A stretch of 64,000 bases of DNA, taken from Bog-257 sp963834135 (GTDB lineage Bacteria; Acidobacteriota; Terriglobia; Terriglobales; Acidobacteriaceae). Shown piece by piece: positions 46,139-55,596 of the stretch (its first letter is position 1; each line of letters opens with the position of its first letter). Position numbers and translations under genes: made by a program. The notes beneath the pieces were generated by a model. It saw only the letters and a program-made list of their open reading frames with translations. It was not told the origin of the DNA and searched no databases. Where the stretch lies: NCBI GenBank assembly GCA_963834135.1, contig CAWIAN010000008.1, positions 62,001 to 126,000 on the forward strand, read 5' to 3'.

Positions 46139-47230
46139 CTACGACAGAGGGATGCGGCTGGCATCATGGTTATTTTTGGTTTGTTGAACGACCGTTAGGG
46201 TGTTGATGGTCTGAAAACTCAAAACCGCTTCCGGACCAAGCTTGATCTGCTCGCCTTTCTTGGCGGCAGAGACGCCCGTGCCGGCTCCGGCACCGCCGGC
46301 TGCCCCGATCGCGGCTCCCTTACCTCCACCGATAATTCCGCCAAGAATCGCGCCCGCCGCCGTACCGATGCCGACCTTGGTGGCGGTGTTCTTCCCCTCG
46401 CCTTTTCCTTGGCGTGACCATTGGTTGGTCTGGACGTTGTAGGTCTTGCCATTGACCGATAATGAGGTCAGCTCCAGCGTCAACACGGATTGCCCGGCAA
46501 ACCGGCCGGCGCTCTGAACGTTCGCCACGCGGCCAACCACGTCTGCCCCGGACGGGATGACCGTTTCGCCGTCAATCACGATCGGCGTACTCAGCGATCC
46601 ACGAAACGTATCGCCTGTCTTATTCGTTTCCGAGCTGAGAGAATCATTGAGTCGCACTGACAACTGTGTTCCCGCCGGAATGGTAATCTTCTGCGGCGGT
46701 GGTGGCGGAGGAGGAGGCTGCGGAGGCGCGGGTTGTACTTCGGGTTGGGGCGTCACTGGCGCCGGAGGCGGCATGCTATTTGCCAGAGTAGCGTCACTAT
46801 TCGCCTGGTCAGCTCCCCCGTCGCGATGATGCCGAGTATTCGTTTTAGGCGTGCGCTTCTTCTCCCGTGAAGTTGGTTTTGCCGCCGGCGGGATCGGAGT
46901 TTCAGGGGCTGGTGGAGGAGCCGCTTCTGCTTGCTGCACCTGCAGATTGTTAATCACGGTACGCACGCCGTCGATCGCGCCTGCATCGTTGGCCGCAGCG
47001 GTTCGCTCGACATCGCTGTTGACATCGCCGCTCAGCGTGACTACGCCGCCAGCGGCTTGGACGCTGATCTGTCGGCTCTGAATGCCGGGATCACCGTAGA
47101 TCTTGTTTTGTACGTCGCTTGCAACCTGGGCATCCGTGCGCTCGGCCTTGCGCGAGCATCCCGCCAGCATGGCGAGGCTCAGCGCTAATATCAGCGCCAG
47201 GGTTACAGACAAAGGGCCTTTGGTCCTCAT
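46139..47230 (-). CDS. BON-domain lipoprotein with glycine zipper
   Basis: 363 residues. A lipoprotein signal ends in LAMLAGC (lipobox Cys about 25), followed by a BON domain (VASDVQNKIYGDPGIQSRQIS...GVVTLSGDV, about 37-100). A Pro-rich linker follows, then a beta domain like that of 18811-19554 (IPAGTQLSVRLNDSLSSE, GETVIPSGADVVGRV), and a glycine-zipper helix (GAILGGIIGGGKGAAIGAAGGAGAG). BON domains bind phospholipids or proteins at the envelope. Probably an outer-membrane-stability protein. AGGAG lies 5 bases before the ATG. Confidence 0.85.
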   Translation of the reverse strand: MRTKGPLSVTLALILALSLAMLAGCSRKAERTDAQVASDVQNKIYGDPGIQSRQISVQAAGGVVTLSGDVNSDVERTAAANDAGAIDGVRTVINNLQVQQAEAAPPPAPETPIPPAAKPTSREKKRTPKTNTRHHRDGGADQANSDATLANSMPPPAPVTPQPEVQPAPPQPPPPPPPPQKITIPAGTQLSVRLNDSLSSETNKTGDTFRGSLSTPIVIDGETVIPSGADVVGRVANVQSAGRFAGQSVLTLELTSLSVNGKTYNVQTNQWSRQGKGEGKNTATKVGIGTAAGAILGGIIGGGKGAAIGAAGGAGAGTGVSAAKKGEQIKLGPEAVLSFQTINTLTVVQQTKNNHDASRIPLS

Positions 47231-47362
47231 TACTACTCCTGTGGGTCAATTCCTTAGTGAATGAACACGAGCAAGGCACGGTTGTCGCTGTGGGCCCCGC
47301 AGAAACACTCCCTGAGGAAGAGACGCGTACATTGGATGAACGAAAGCGGAGCAGGTTCAAAG

Positions 47363-47393
47363 AAAAAGTCGCACAACGTTGTTGTGCGACTTT
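47363..47393 (-). terminator. terminator of the two-component operon
   Basis: A perfect 13-bp stem, AAAGTCGCACAAC and GTTGTGCGACTTT (47365-47377 and 47381-47393), has a 3-nt loop. On the minus strand it runs into a T-rich end. It lies 68 bp past the stop at 47461. Confidence 0.85.
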
Positions 47394-47460
47394 ATACCGT
47401 AGCAGGAAAGTGTCACAGATATTACACAACGGAGTGCATCCGTTGCGTCACATCTGGTGC

Positions 47461-48147
47461 TTACGTCGAGGACGAGGACGGCGGCTCGGTCAGGCGATTG
47501 TTGATCGCGAACAAAGCCAGCTCCAAACGGCTTGCGACCCCGACCTTATCGAAGATATTGGTCAGATGGTGCTTAACCGTATCTTCGCTGAGCGAAAACT
47601 TGCGGGCAATTTCTTTATTGCTGAGACCGGCCACAATCGTAGTGAGAATGTCCATCTCGCGCTTGGTGAGCCCGAAGTTGCGCGGCGGCTTCTCGCCCGA
47701 AGGATTCGTGCGCATGAACTCGACGATGTCGCCGACGGCTTCGCGCCCAATCCAGTATTGTCCCGCCATAACCGTGCGGATGGCCTTCATGAGCAGCTGC
47801 GTCGCCGCTTCTTTCATGACCACGCCTCGGGCGCCCATTTGCAACGCCTGCACGATTTCCATCCGCTCCACCGCGGCGGTGAGCACAATGATTTTCGTGT
47901 TTACCTTATCGCCGTCGGCGGAGAGGTCGCGCATTGCGTCCATTCCTGGCACTCGCGGCATGGCCAAGTCCAGCAGGAGCACGTCCGGCCGTAACTCCCG
48001 CGTCTGCGCAACAGCTTCCGCGCCATCTGCGGCTTCGCCCACTACTTCCAACTCCGGCTCTGCCTCTAACAGACGTCGCAATCCGTCGCGAAAGATCGTG
48101 TGATCATCTGCGATTACGATGCGCACTGACGGCTCCTTCTTATCCAT
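47461..48147 (-). CDS. NarL/FixJ-family response regulator
   Basis: 228 residues. Receiver domain with VRIVIADDHTIFRDGLRRLL at the start, phospho-acceptor Asp in DVLLLDLAMP, and Lys in VMKEAA. LuxR-type helix-turn-helix at the C-terminus: LTKREMDILTTIVAGLSNKEIARKFSLSEDTVKHHLTNIFDKVGVASRLELALFA. It overlaps the histidine kinase gene by 8 bp and is its cognate regulator. Targets unknown; a 9-bp inverted repeat upstream of the pair (50023-50044) may be bound by it. Confidence 0.95.
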   Translation of the reverse strand: MDKKEPSVRIVIADDHTIFRDGLRRLLEAEPELEVVGEAADGAEAVAQTRELRPDVLLLDLAMPRVPGMDAMRDLSADGDKVNTKIIVLTAAVERMEIVQALQMGARGVVMKEAATQLLMKAIRTVMAGQYWIGREAVGDIVEFMRTNPSGEKPPRNFGLTKREMDILTTIVAGLSNKEIARKFSLSEDTVKHHLTNIFDKVGVASRLELALFAINNRLTEPPSSSST

Positions 48148-49924
48148 AGGATTCGTATCCTTTCTGCGGAATGGTAATCTCCAACCTTGATCCGTGCCCG
48201 GGAGTCGATTCGATGATCATGTCTCCTCCGACAGCGCGAACTCGTTCCTTGATGACGGCTGGTCCCCGTCGCAGAGTATCGAGTTCTGCGAGGCCTAAAC
48301 GTCCAGCAAAAGGGAAGCCGTTCCCATCATCATTCACCACCAGCTTCCACAGACCATCCTGCGAGCCGAAGCGGACAACTGCCGACTGCGCGCCACTGTG
48401 CTTGCGAATATTCACCAGGCTCTCTTGCACAATTCGCACCAACTCCCGGCAGGTGGCCGCCGGCAATGTCACTTCCGGCAATTCCGATATGAAGCGTACG
48501 GCAATGCCAGTGTCTCTGGAGAAACGTTCCACGAGATCGGCAATAAAGTCAAGAAATTGATGCGGTCCGATATCTACCGGGCGCATGTTCTGCATCAGCT
48601 CGCGCAGGTTTAGTACCTCGCGCCGAAGCAGGCCCTGGATACGGTCCAGTTCACTCGCCACCTGCGAATCGCTGCTGCGGCGGCGAAGCACGTCCACTTG
48701 CATCTCGATGCTGATCAGGGACTGGATCGTCGTGTCATGCAACTCCCGGGCTACTCGCGCTCTCTCGGTCGCTCCCGCCCGGGTACGAAAACCCCAAAGC
48801 AGATAAACAGAATACAGTGCCGGTGCGATCTGGCGCATTACATCCTGCGCTAATCGGAGTTCTAACTCCCGCTGCCGTCCGAGGCATGCGTTTACCAGGA
48901 CCAGCCGTCCCGTCCAGTCACGGCCCATCTCATGACCCACCACCAGTAGGGAATCTGCGCCGAACATCGGCATTTCCAGATCCTTCGTCTGCGTGGGCTC
49001 CAGCCGGCGGCCTTCCTCGTCGAGCGCTGTAACGTGGCAGCTGCTGGCGCTGCCGTTCCTCTGCATGTAAAACGTGTGCGGATAGCCCGCCATCAGGTCG
49101 GAAGCTTTGTCGGCGGGAGCTATCTCGACCGCATGAATATTCGGTTGTGACAGTGTGGGCATCTCCCAGCGAAACGCCCGCCCAGTACTGCTTTGCGCCA
49201 CCACTTCGACAATAGCACTTCCCTGGAAGACACGGGCCAATTCCGTCAGGACGCTATGTAAGACCGTGGAGAAGCGATTGCCGACTCGCGCCAGCGAAAG
49301 CAACCGGTTTGTGAGTGCGATCTCGGCCCGCAATTCCTTTTCGGTCTCAGCCAGGAACCCCAGCAAAGTGCCGGCGACAAACAGAAACACGCACCGCAAT
49401 ACCACACGGACCGGTTCCGTCGCGCCAGCCATTATGGAGCGCAGATTGGCCGGTCCATGGGTGGCGAGAAGGACTTGAAACGGCAATAAGGCCACGCTGA
49501 AAAGAGCGGTCCCAAGTGTTTCAATGAAACCCCAGCGAAATGCGGCCGCAATCATTGCGAACAAGAACAGCACATAGAAGGGGCGGTCTGAGACATTGAT
49601 GAACAGGCATAGCAGGGCCGGCCACCCCAGATCGTTGACCTGCGCCCAAGACGTGAAGAGCCGGCCAGGCTTGGCCGCTTCCACCCAAAGCAGCAGCAAC
49701 AGGCTGCTGACGGCGTATCCGGTAAGCAATACCATTCCAACGCGATGCTGCGAATCGGTTCTTACGGGAGCGATAAACCAAGAGGCCAGACACGTTAGTG
49801 ACAGAAACAGCCGCGAAAATGCGAGAATTCGTTCAACACGCAAGTCTTGGTATTTCTGTTCGACGACTCGAAGCCGCGACAGAAGCCTAGGACCCAAGGT
49901 TGGCCAAACGTGTGCTCTATTCAC
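48140..49924 (-). CDS. sensor histidine kinase, HisKA_3 (NarL/DesK) type
   Basis: 594 residues. Four to six membrane helices in the first 185 residues, then a GAF-like domain (about 205-370), then the HisKA_3 dimerisation domain with ARELHDTTIQSLISI (phospho-acceptor His) and a HATPase domain with the N-box RIVQESLVNIRKHSGA and G-boxes DDGNGFP and TPGHGSRLEI. It phosphorylates the response regulator encoded just downstream with an 8-bp overlap. The input signal is unknown. Confidence 0.93.
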   Translation of the reverse strand: MNRAHVWPTLGPRLLSRLRVVEQKYQDLRVERILAFSRLFLSLTCLASWFIAPVRTDSQHRVGMVLLTGYAVSSLLLLLWVEAAKPGRLFTSWAQVNDLGWPALLCLFINVSDRPFYVLFLFAMIAAAFRWGFIETLGTALFSVALLPFQVLLATHGPANLRSIMAGATEPVRVVLRCVFLFVAGTLLGFLAETEKELRAEIALTNRLLSLARVGNRFSTVLHSVLTELARVFQGSAIVEVVAQSSTGRAFRWEMPTLSQPNIHAVEIAPADKASDLMAGYPHTFYMQRNGSASSCHVTALDEEGRRLEPTQTKDLEMPMFGADSLLVVGHEMGRDWTGRLVLVNACLGRQRELELRLAQDVMRQIAPALYSVYLLWGFRTRAGATERARVARELHDTTIQSLISIEMQVDVLRRRSSDSQVASELDRIQGLLRREVLNLRELMQNMRPVDIGPHQFLDFIADLVERFSRDTGIAVRFISELPEVTLPAATCRELVRIVQESLVNIRKHSGAQSAVVRFGSQDGLWKLVVNDDGNGFPFAGRLGLAELDTLRRGPAVIKERVRAVGGDMIIESTPGHGSRLEITIPQKGYESYG

Positions 49925-50294
49925 AGCAGTCTTGAATTGGTGGCAAGATTATGACACGAAAGCGCTATATCCGAACTAAGTTTCCGAACGGACTGGGCAA
50001 TTTCGTTCCGAATCGATACACGCGGTCACCACTTTTGGTGACCGAACTCACTGCGCTTTGGGTCACCCGCAGTTAATTTGGGGCTTGAGTTGAAGAGCTT
50101 TGTGGCTCAACATTGACTGAGAAACCGGGTGTCGCAGAGTGGCTGCCCGGTTTTGAGAAGCGTGGACTAAACTCTTGGAGTCGCGAGGGTTTAACACGAT
50201 ATCTCGAGCTATTTACGAGCAAAGTGCGCTCCCCGGCTTTGCAACCTTCTTCATGCGCAGACTTTCGCGTCGGTTGAAGGACGAGGTACAAAAC
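49925..50294. other. intergenic region between divergent genes
   Basis: 370 bp between the histidine kinase and the secreted-protein gene read the other way. It holds one clear inverted repeat at 50023-50044 (listed separately). No small gene is convincing. Confidence 0.5.
50023..50044. promoter_or_regulatory. 9-bp inverted repeat, operator-like
   Basis: CGGTCACCA and TGGTGACCG are separated by CTTT. A further half-site GGTCACC stands at 50061. It lies about 100 bp before the histidine kinase start and 250 bp before the divergent gene. An operator role is inferred from symmetry and the third half-site. Confidence 0.4.
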
Positions 50295-50717
50295 ATGAAA
50301 GCAAAATTGAATTTGCAGATACTTCTGGCGGTTGCCGTTCTATTCACGTGCCTTCCGTCGGGTTTTGCGCAGAAGGCCAGCAACACAGGACCGAAGTACG
50401 ACGTAGCCAACCAAGTGAAAATAAAAGGCGTTATCGACGACATTCACGAGACCCCTGGCGCCTTCGAGGGAACACACCTGGTAGTCAAAACCGATACCGG
50501 GACGGTTCTGGTTCAGCTGGCTCCAGCAGACTTTCTGAAAGAGATTGACGCGTCGTTCAAGAAGGGCGATCAGATCGAAGTCGTCGGCGCCAAGAACATG
50601 GGGACGGAGGGCGAAGAGATCCTGGCTCGCGAAATTACCATCGGCAACAACACTACGACTCTGAGAGACGATAGCGGTGTCCCCGTCTGGGTAGGTTGGA
50701 AAGCCGCTAAGAAGTAG
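50295..50717 (+). CDS. small secreted protein
   Basis: 140 residues from ATG 50295. A signal peptide (LNLQILLAVAVLFTCLPSGFAQ) is followed by a beta-rich domain with VKIKGVIDDIHETPGAFEGTHLVVKTDTGTVLVQL, KKGDQIEVVGAKN, and EILAREITIGN. This alternation resembles an OB-like fold seen in small secreted proteins, but I cannot name a family. Function unknown. Confidence 0.75.
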   Translation: MKAKLNLQILLAVAVLFTCLPSGFAQKASNTGPKYDVANQVKIKGVIDDIHETPGAFEGTHLVVKTDTGTVLVQLAPADFLKEIDASFKKGDQIEVVGAKNMGTEGEEILAREITIGNNTTTLRDDSGVPVWVGWKAAKK

Positions 50718-50791
50718 TCAGAACTCACCGCCGGCATACTTGAACTGGCGCAACAGGGAGCACATGAGCGTGAAGCGCTCATTCGGGAAAC

Positions 50792-51430
50792 CTATTTCTC
50801 GACTCGTTCAAAGTCCCCAGTCGAGGCATTCACGGCAATCCGCAGTTTGGCATCGTCCTGCGTTGTGCCGTAGATCACGTGCCACAGCAACACATTCTTG
50901 GCATTGTCCCAATCGAGCACAAAGAATACCGGCTGCTTTGGATCTTTCTTGGTGAGCTTACTGCCGCCATTCTTCTCGGCCACTTCATAAGCCTTGTCAC
51001 TGTCGACCTTCAAGAATTCAAAGTTGAAGATATGAGTGGACGTGTTTGTGGGATTCCATGAGTCTTCCGTCGTGAAGGTGACGCCTTGCTCTGGCGCGTC
51101 CGCGCCCACCAATCCTGACCAAATAAACATCTTCATCATGCGGCGAGCCGGCGAGGCGAAAGACGCGCGCCACAAGCCCGCTTTTCCTTCACTCAACGGA
51201 GCATCGGACGTGTATTGAGACTGCAAGCGAAAGGGAGTGGCGTCGCCGTTCCAACCGCGGGCCGAAAGATACAGCTTCTGAAAAGCAACGCGTCCCGTTT
51301 CGTATTCTGCTTGCTTAGGGGCAGCCGGAGACGATTGCGACGTTGCGGGTGTGCTGGACGAGCAGGCAGTTAGAGCTAAGGCCGCGATGCAAGCCAGGGC
51401 CGCAGTAGAAAGGAAAGAGAATTTCTTCAT
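50792..51430 (-). CDS. lipoprotein of unknown function
   Basis: 212 residues from ATG 51430 (an upstream TTG would add three). The lipoprotein signal ends in ALALTAC with a Cys at about 22, followed by a Ser/Pro linker. The mature part (GRVAFQKLYLSARGW, RMMKMFIWSGL, WHVIYGTTQDDAKLRIAVNASTGDFERVEK) is not a family I recognise; the C-terminal segment resembles PepSY-type ends. Probably attached to an envelope membrane. Confidence 0.75.
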   Translation of the reverse strand: MKKFSFLSTAALACIAALALTACSSSTPATSQSSPAAPKQAEYETGRVAFQKLYLSARGWNGDATPFRLQSQYTSDAPLSEGKAGLWRASFASPARRMMKMFIWSGLVGADAPEQGVTFTTEDSWNPTNTSTHIFNFEFLKVDSDKAYEVAEKNGGSKLTKKDPKQPVFFVLDWDNAKNVLLWHVIYGTTQDDAKLRIAVNASTGDFERVEK

Positions 51431-51599
51431 GATGAGCAACGATCGGCTATACGCCAGAAACCAGCCAGCCTTTCTATCGAGTCGGACTTCGGGCCCGCGT
51501 CAGATGTTGCGCAAATTGCCGTTGGTCACAGATGAACCGAAAACAATGCTCTGTCTTAACCAGATGTCAATTTGTTATCGCCAGTTGCTAACGGCCGGC

Positions 51600-51980
51600 C
51601 TATCGCGCCAGTAACGCCACTCCTGCTGCCACAAACAACGCCGCCAGCCAGCGCCGATGATCCACGCGCTCTTTCAGAAAAATCTGCGCGGCAAAAGCAT
51701 TGGCGATGAAGGTAAGCGAAGCCGACGCTGGCCCGACTACACTCACACTGCCCCAGGACAAAGAGATCAGCAGACTGAAAAAGGCCATCGCCATGAACAG
51801 CATACCCAGCATAAATGCGGGGCTGGTGAGGACTCGACGAGACGCTTCCATCAGGCCGTGCCTTTGACGAATCGCGCCAAGATCTCCAATCTGACGCATG
51901 GCGTGAGCCTGCAGTACGTCACCTGCGGTCGAGGTGACGACGATGGAGCCGATCCCCATCCAAGTGATTGCCGCGGTCAT
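51600..51980 (-). CDS. half-size DMT (EamA/SMR-like) transporter subunit
   Basis: 126 residues with four membrane helices (SIVVTSTAGDVL, PAFMLGMLFMAMAFFSLLISL, VVGPASASLTFIANAFAA, WLAALFVAAGVALLA), the size of one half of a drug/metabolite transporter. It overlaps the next half-size gene by 4 bp (ATGA), which suggests that the two form a heterodimer, as ArnE and ArnF do. Cargo unknown; its gene order with hpnJ suggests a lipid-linked product. Confidence 0.82.
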   Translation of the reverse strand: MTAAITWMGIGSIVVTSTAGDVLQAHAMRQIGDLGAIRQRHGLMEASRRVLTSPAFMLGMLFMAMAFFSLLISLSWGSVSVVGPASASLTFIANAFAAQIFLKERVDHRRWLAALFVAAGVALLAR

Positions 51981-52429
51981 TCTGCACCTCCGGTGTCCTC
52001 ACGGATCAGGTGCGCCGGAACGGAATGCTTAGGATCGTGGCTGGCAGAGGGTTGGGTCGTCGCGGACGGACCAGTGGCGACGAACCCAACTCCGATGGTG
52101 ATGAGCACAATGCCGGCCCAGTGCGTTGGTGGCACTGGTTCCTGCAGCAGTAGCTTGGCCAGCACAGCGGTCAGAATGTAACCGAGAGCCGTTGCCGGCA
52201 GAACGTACGTGAGGTCGGCCCAGGATAGCGCGTTCAGGTAGCTGACAAAAAATAGAATTAAAAGGACTATACCCGTCGCAGTCCAGACATTCGCGAACGC
52301 GGTCAGCAGCAGAGGCCAATTCTTTGCCGTCACTGCCCCAAAGGCTCGCATACCGCGTGCGAGACACACATTGCCGAGCGAAGCGAAAACGGTTACGGCC
52401 AGCAGGACCAGGTACTTGCGAACGGTCAC
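51977..52429 (-). CDS. half-size DMT (EamA/SMR-like) transporter subunit
   Basis: 150 residues from GTG 52429, with AGGA upstream. Four membrane helices (LVLLAVTVFASLGNVCLARG, TATGIVLLILFFVSYL, TYVLPATALGYILTAVLAKLLL, AGIVLITIGVGFVA) and a soluble tail of 30 residues. Partner of the gene it overlaps. It starts 10 bp after the hpnJ stop, so hpnJ and the two transporter halves form one operon. Confidence 0.82.
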   Translation of the reverse strand: MTVRKYLVLLAVTVFASLGNVCLARGMRAFGAVTAKNWPLLLTAFANVWTATGIVLLILFFVSYLNALSWADLTYVLPATALGYILTAVLAKLLLQEPVPPTHWAGIVLITIGVGFVATGPSATTQPSASHDPKHSVPAHLIREDTGGAE

Positions 52430-52438
52430 GCCTGTCCT

Positions 52439-53971
52439 TTAGACGCCGACCGTTTCAACGGTTTTCGATTCGCTACTGGCCCCCGATCCTCCGGCGGGAG
52501 GAGGCATGGAACCGGAGGCTGCCTGCTGCTTGCGCGTTTCCTTCACGGAACGATTTCGCGCGGCGCGCAACTTCAGGAACGACTTGGCTTCCGTGTACAG
52601 ACGCTTGCGATCGGTGGAGTTGAAAGCCGCTTTCTTGACGATGCGGAAGATCGCTTTCGGCCGGAAATAGTATTCATCGTAAAAGCGATGAACCATTTCC
52701 ATGATGTAATCGCGCGAGATGTTGGGATACTCGATCATTGCGACCTGGTGCCCCATCTCGTCCACCATTTGCGCGCCTTCATTCAGGATGAAGCCGTTGG
52801 CCTTGGCGTAATCGTAAAGTTCGGTGCCCGGGTAAGCATGCGCCAGCGATACCTGGATCGTCTCGCAGTCGAGTTCCTTGGCGAAATCGATGGTGCGGCG
52901 AATGCTCTCCTTGGTCTCGCCCGGAAGTCCGAGAATGAAGTCGCCATGGATGACCAGGCCGAGCTTTTTGCAGTCTCGCGTAAAGTCACGCGCGCGTTCA
53001 ACGGTGGCGCCCTTCTTCACGTTCTTAAGGATCTGGGGATCGCCCGACTCGAAACCGACGATCAGCAGCCTGCAACCCGCTTCCTTCATCGCCTTCAGCG
53101 TCTCGTAATCGGTCGTGACGCGCGAGGTACAGGACCAGGTCAGTCCCAGCGGCTTCAGCTTGGCGCAGAGTTCGATCGTACGCGCCTTCTGGATGTTGAA
53201 GGTGTCGTCGTCGAAGAAGAATTCCTTCACCCAAGGCCAGTATTCTTTGGCCTTCTTCATTTCCGCCGCGACGGCGTCGGAGGACCGTTTGCGCCAAGGG
53301 TGTCCACTGAGGGTCTGCGGCCACAGGCAGAACGTGCACTGCGCCGGACAGCCGCGAGTGGTGTAGAGCGAAACGAACGGATAGAGCAGGAACGGTACGT
53401 TGTAACGGCGCGGATCCATGTCGCGCTTGTAGACATCAACCACATCAGGCAAAGCATCGAGGTCATCGACGGCCGGACGGTCGGGATTATGCACGATCTG
53501 TCCGTTTGCTCCGCGATACGAGATGCCAAGAATCTCATCCAGCGGTTTGCCGTTGGCATATTCAACGCTCGCGTAGTCGAACTCGCGCCGGACGATGAAG
53601 TCAATCGCCTCGCCTTCCTTTAAAGAAGCCTCGGGCAGCGTGGTGACGTGCGGGCCAACGAAAGCGATCTTCAGCTTGGGATTGGCGGCCTTCATCGCGG
53701 CGGCCAGCTTGATGTCCCCCTGGAAGCCCGGAGTCGAGGTAAACAGCACCAGGAATTCGTACTGTTTTCCGATCTCGATAGTCTCCTGTGCATTCACCTT
53801 GTGAGGAGAAGCATCGAGGAGGCGCGAGCCCTCCAGCATGCCTGCCGGATAGGCAAGCCATACCGGGTACCAGTAGGACTCGATCTCGCGGGTGGCAGGC
53901 CAGCGCGAACTGGCGCCGCCGTCATAGTTCTCGAAAGAAGGGGGATTCAGGAACAGCGTTTTCAAAGGCAT
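52439..53971 (-). CDS. hpnJ: hopanoid-associated B12-binding-type radical SAM protein HpnJ
   Basis: 510 residues. It starts MPLKTLFLNPPSFENYDGG, which is nearly diagnostic for HpnJ. An N-terminal cobalamin-binding-like domain (about 1-170) is followed by a radical SAM domain with the [4Fe-4S] motif CPAQCTFC and an SPASM-less C-terminus. HpnJ acts on the polar head of bacteriohopanepolyols, being needed for the cyclitol ether. The Pro/Gly/Ser-rich tail (about 485-505) is unusual. No other hopanoid gene (shc, hpnH, hpnG, hpnI, hpnK) is in the window. Confidence 0.9.
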   Translation of the reverse strand: MPLKTLFLNPPSFENYDGGASSRWPATREIESYWYPVWLAYPAGMLEGSRLLDASPHKVNAQETIEIGKQYEFLVLFTSTPGFQGDIKLAAAMKAANPKLKIAFVGPHVTTLPEASLKEGEAIDFIVRREFDYASVEYANGKPLDEILGISYRGANGQIVHNPDRPAVDDLDALPDVVDVYKRDMDPRRYNVPFLLYPFVSLYTTRGCPAQCTFCLWPQTLSGHPWRKRSSDAVAAEMKKAKEYWPWVKEFFFDDDTFNIQKARTIELCAKLKPLGLTWSCTSRVTTDYETLKAMKEAGCRLLIVGFESGDPQILKNVKKGATVERARDFTRDCKKLGLVIHGDFILGLPGETKESIRRTIDFAKELDCETIQVSLAHAYPGTELYDYAKANGFILNEGAQMVDEMGHQVAMIEYPNISRDYIMEMVHRFYDEYYFRPKAIFRIVKKAAFNSTDRKRLYTEAKSFLKLRAARNRSVKETRKQQAASGSMPPPAGGSGASSESKTVETVGV

Positions 53972-54210
53972 AGTATTAGCTAAGTCTCAAACTCAATCTG
54001 CGCAGGAAATGCGCTTTTACACCGGGGTAACATTTTCGGCAGCCGCTTTCACTCTGACGTTTGCGGCCGGCGTTAGACAGGCATTACCCGAGCGTTATCA
54101 GCAGACCAAAGTCAAAAGCTCTCTAACTATCGTACCATTGTTAGAGGCGCGTGGAACTAATTGAGATTCCTAATGTTAGATGTGATTCCAGGTTCCCGGT
54201 AAACGGTTGA

Positions 54211-55596
54211 TTATGGGGTCGGAACGGCCCAATTCTCCAGTTCACCGGTAAGCCGCATCAGCTGCAACTCGGCCCGGCTGAGCTCGAATTCCGCATCCAG
54301 ATAAGCTGCGTGCTTGTCATCGGTGTCCAGCTCTGCATTCTGCTCATCGCGGACATTGGCCTGCCCAATTTGTTCTCGCCCCTTAACCGCGTCCAAATCT
54401 CCCTGCGAGACCTCCCACTCCAGCTTGGCTACGTCTCGGGCAGCCGAGAGCTCCCGCAGTGAGCGTTGAAGCTTGAGGGTGTCCTCGCGAACCTTGTCAG
54501 TCGTCAGATCGGCCTGCTTCTTTGCCATGAGGGCATCGGCCTTGGCTTCCTCGGCCTTCGCCTTCTGGACGGAGTTAAAGATGGGAATTCGCAGGTTCAC
54601 GCCGCCACTGAAGTTGTTGGCCTGATAGTTGAGATAGTACAGGTCGTAATTGTTGAATTTGGCCAGATAAGCGTATTGCGCCGCTAAATCAAGAGTAGGC
54701 ATATATGCCGCTTTGCGCTCGCCCAAGGCCCGGGTCTGTGCGGCGTCGACTTTCTGTTGCGCCAGCTGTACCGCGGGACTGTTGGCCACTGCGCGCGCCG
54801 GCATATCTTCATCCTGCGAGAGCGCCGGAAACTCCGGAATGGATTTTGGATCGGCTGCGATCGAATCGGGGGGCACTCCTAAAAGACGCGAGAGGTGCTC
54901 ACGCAACACGTCGGCTTGGCCTTGGGCTTCTGCGCTGCGCAGCCGAATTCGTGCGGCGAGCAGTTGACTCCTGGTGACCTCGAGCTTGCTGTCCACGCCT
55001 TCCTGCAAGCGCTGCTCGCTGACGAACTGGGCCTTGTCCGCCGCTGTTTGCGCCTCAGTTAGTGTGCTGATCTTGCCCGTGAGCTGCGCCAGTTGCGCAT
55101 AACTCAATGCAGTGTCCAGGATGACGGCGTCGCGCTTGTCTCGCACGTCCAGCGAGGTGGCCTTCCAGTCAATTCTGGCAGCTTTAACAAATAGCTTGAG
55201 CGCGGGATTGTAGAACGACTGGACCGCGTTGAAGTTGGCGACCGAAGGAGCCGAGCCCTCCAGAGTCAACGGGAAGCCGTAGGAATAGCCCAGGGCAGAG
55301 CCGATCGAAAGCTGAGGGATGTAGTTAGCGCGAACCTCTTTGTAAGCCTGCTCGGCTCGCCACTGGTTGATTGCCGCGATACCCATCACTCCACTGTGCT
55401 GCAGAGCCAGGTCGACCGCGTTACGAAAGGGAATTGGAGTGACAGGCGCGTCGGCGGCCATGCACAACCCGTTCACGGAAAGCAGGACGCAAGCGAGAGC
55501 TACGATCCTCGCTCGCCGGGTTATCGGATTGGTTCCGGAATGCCGGGTTCTCGAGTACATCCCGTGCTCTAGATTACACGCGAAGGTATGCTTCAC
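54211..55596 (-). CDS. TolC-like outer-membrane efflux protein
   Basis: 461 residues from GTG 55596, which overlaps the TPR gene stop by 4 bp. The signal peptide is IVALACVLLSVNGLCMAAD. The mature protein has the two OEP repeats: long coiled-coil helices (AQTAADKAQFVSEQRLQEGVDSKLEVTRSQLLAARI and the matching C-terminal region) and beta segments (YIPQLSIGSALGYSYG and YMPTLDLAAQYAYL). It would be the outer-membrane channel of the operon's adaptor. Confidence 0.9.
   Translation of the reverse strand: MKHTFACNLEHGMYSRTRHSGTNPITRRARIVALACVLLSVNGLCMAADAPVTPIPFRNAVDLALQHSGVMGIAAINQWRAEQAYKEVRANYIPQLSIGSALGYSYGFPLTLEGSAPSVANFNAVQSFYNPALKLFVKAARIDWKATSLDVRDKRDAVILDTALSYAQLAQLTGKISTLTEAQTAADKAQFVSEQRLQEGVDSKLEVTRSQLLAARIRLRSAEAQGQADVLREHLSRLLGVPPDSIAADPKSIPEFPALSQDEDMPARAVANSPAVQLAQQKVDAAQTRALGERKAAYMPTLDLAAQYAYLAKFNNYDLYYLNYQANNFSGGVNLRIPIFNSVQKAKAEEAKADALMAKKQADLTTDKVREDTLKLQRSLRELSAARDVAKLEWEVSQGDLDAVKGREQIGQANVRDEQNAELDTDDKHAAYLDAEFELSRAELQLMRLTGELENWAVPTP

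Noticed and set aside
52688..53623. 311-residue plus-strand frame opposite hpnJ.
   Set aside because: Shadow of a conserved gene; no recognisable motif.
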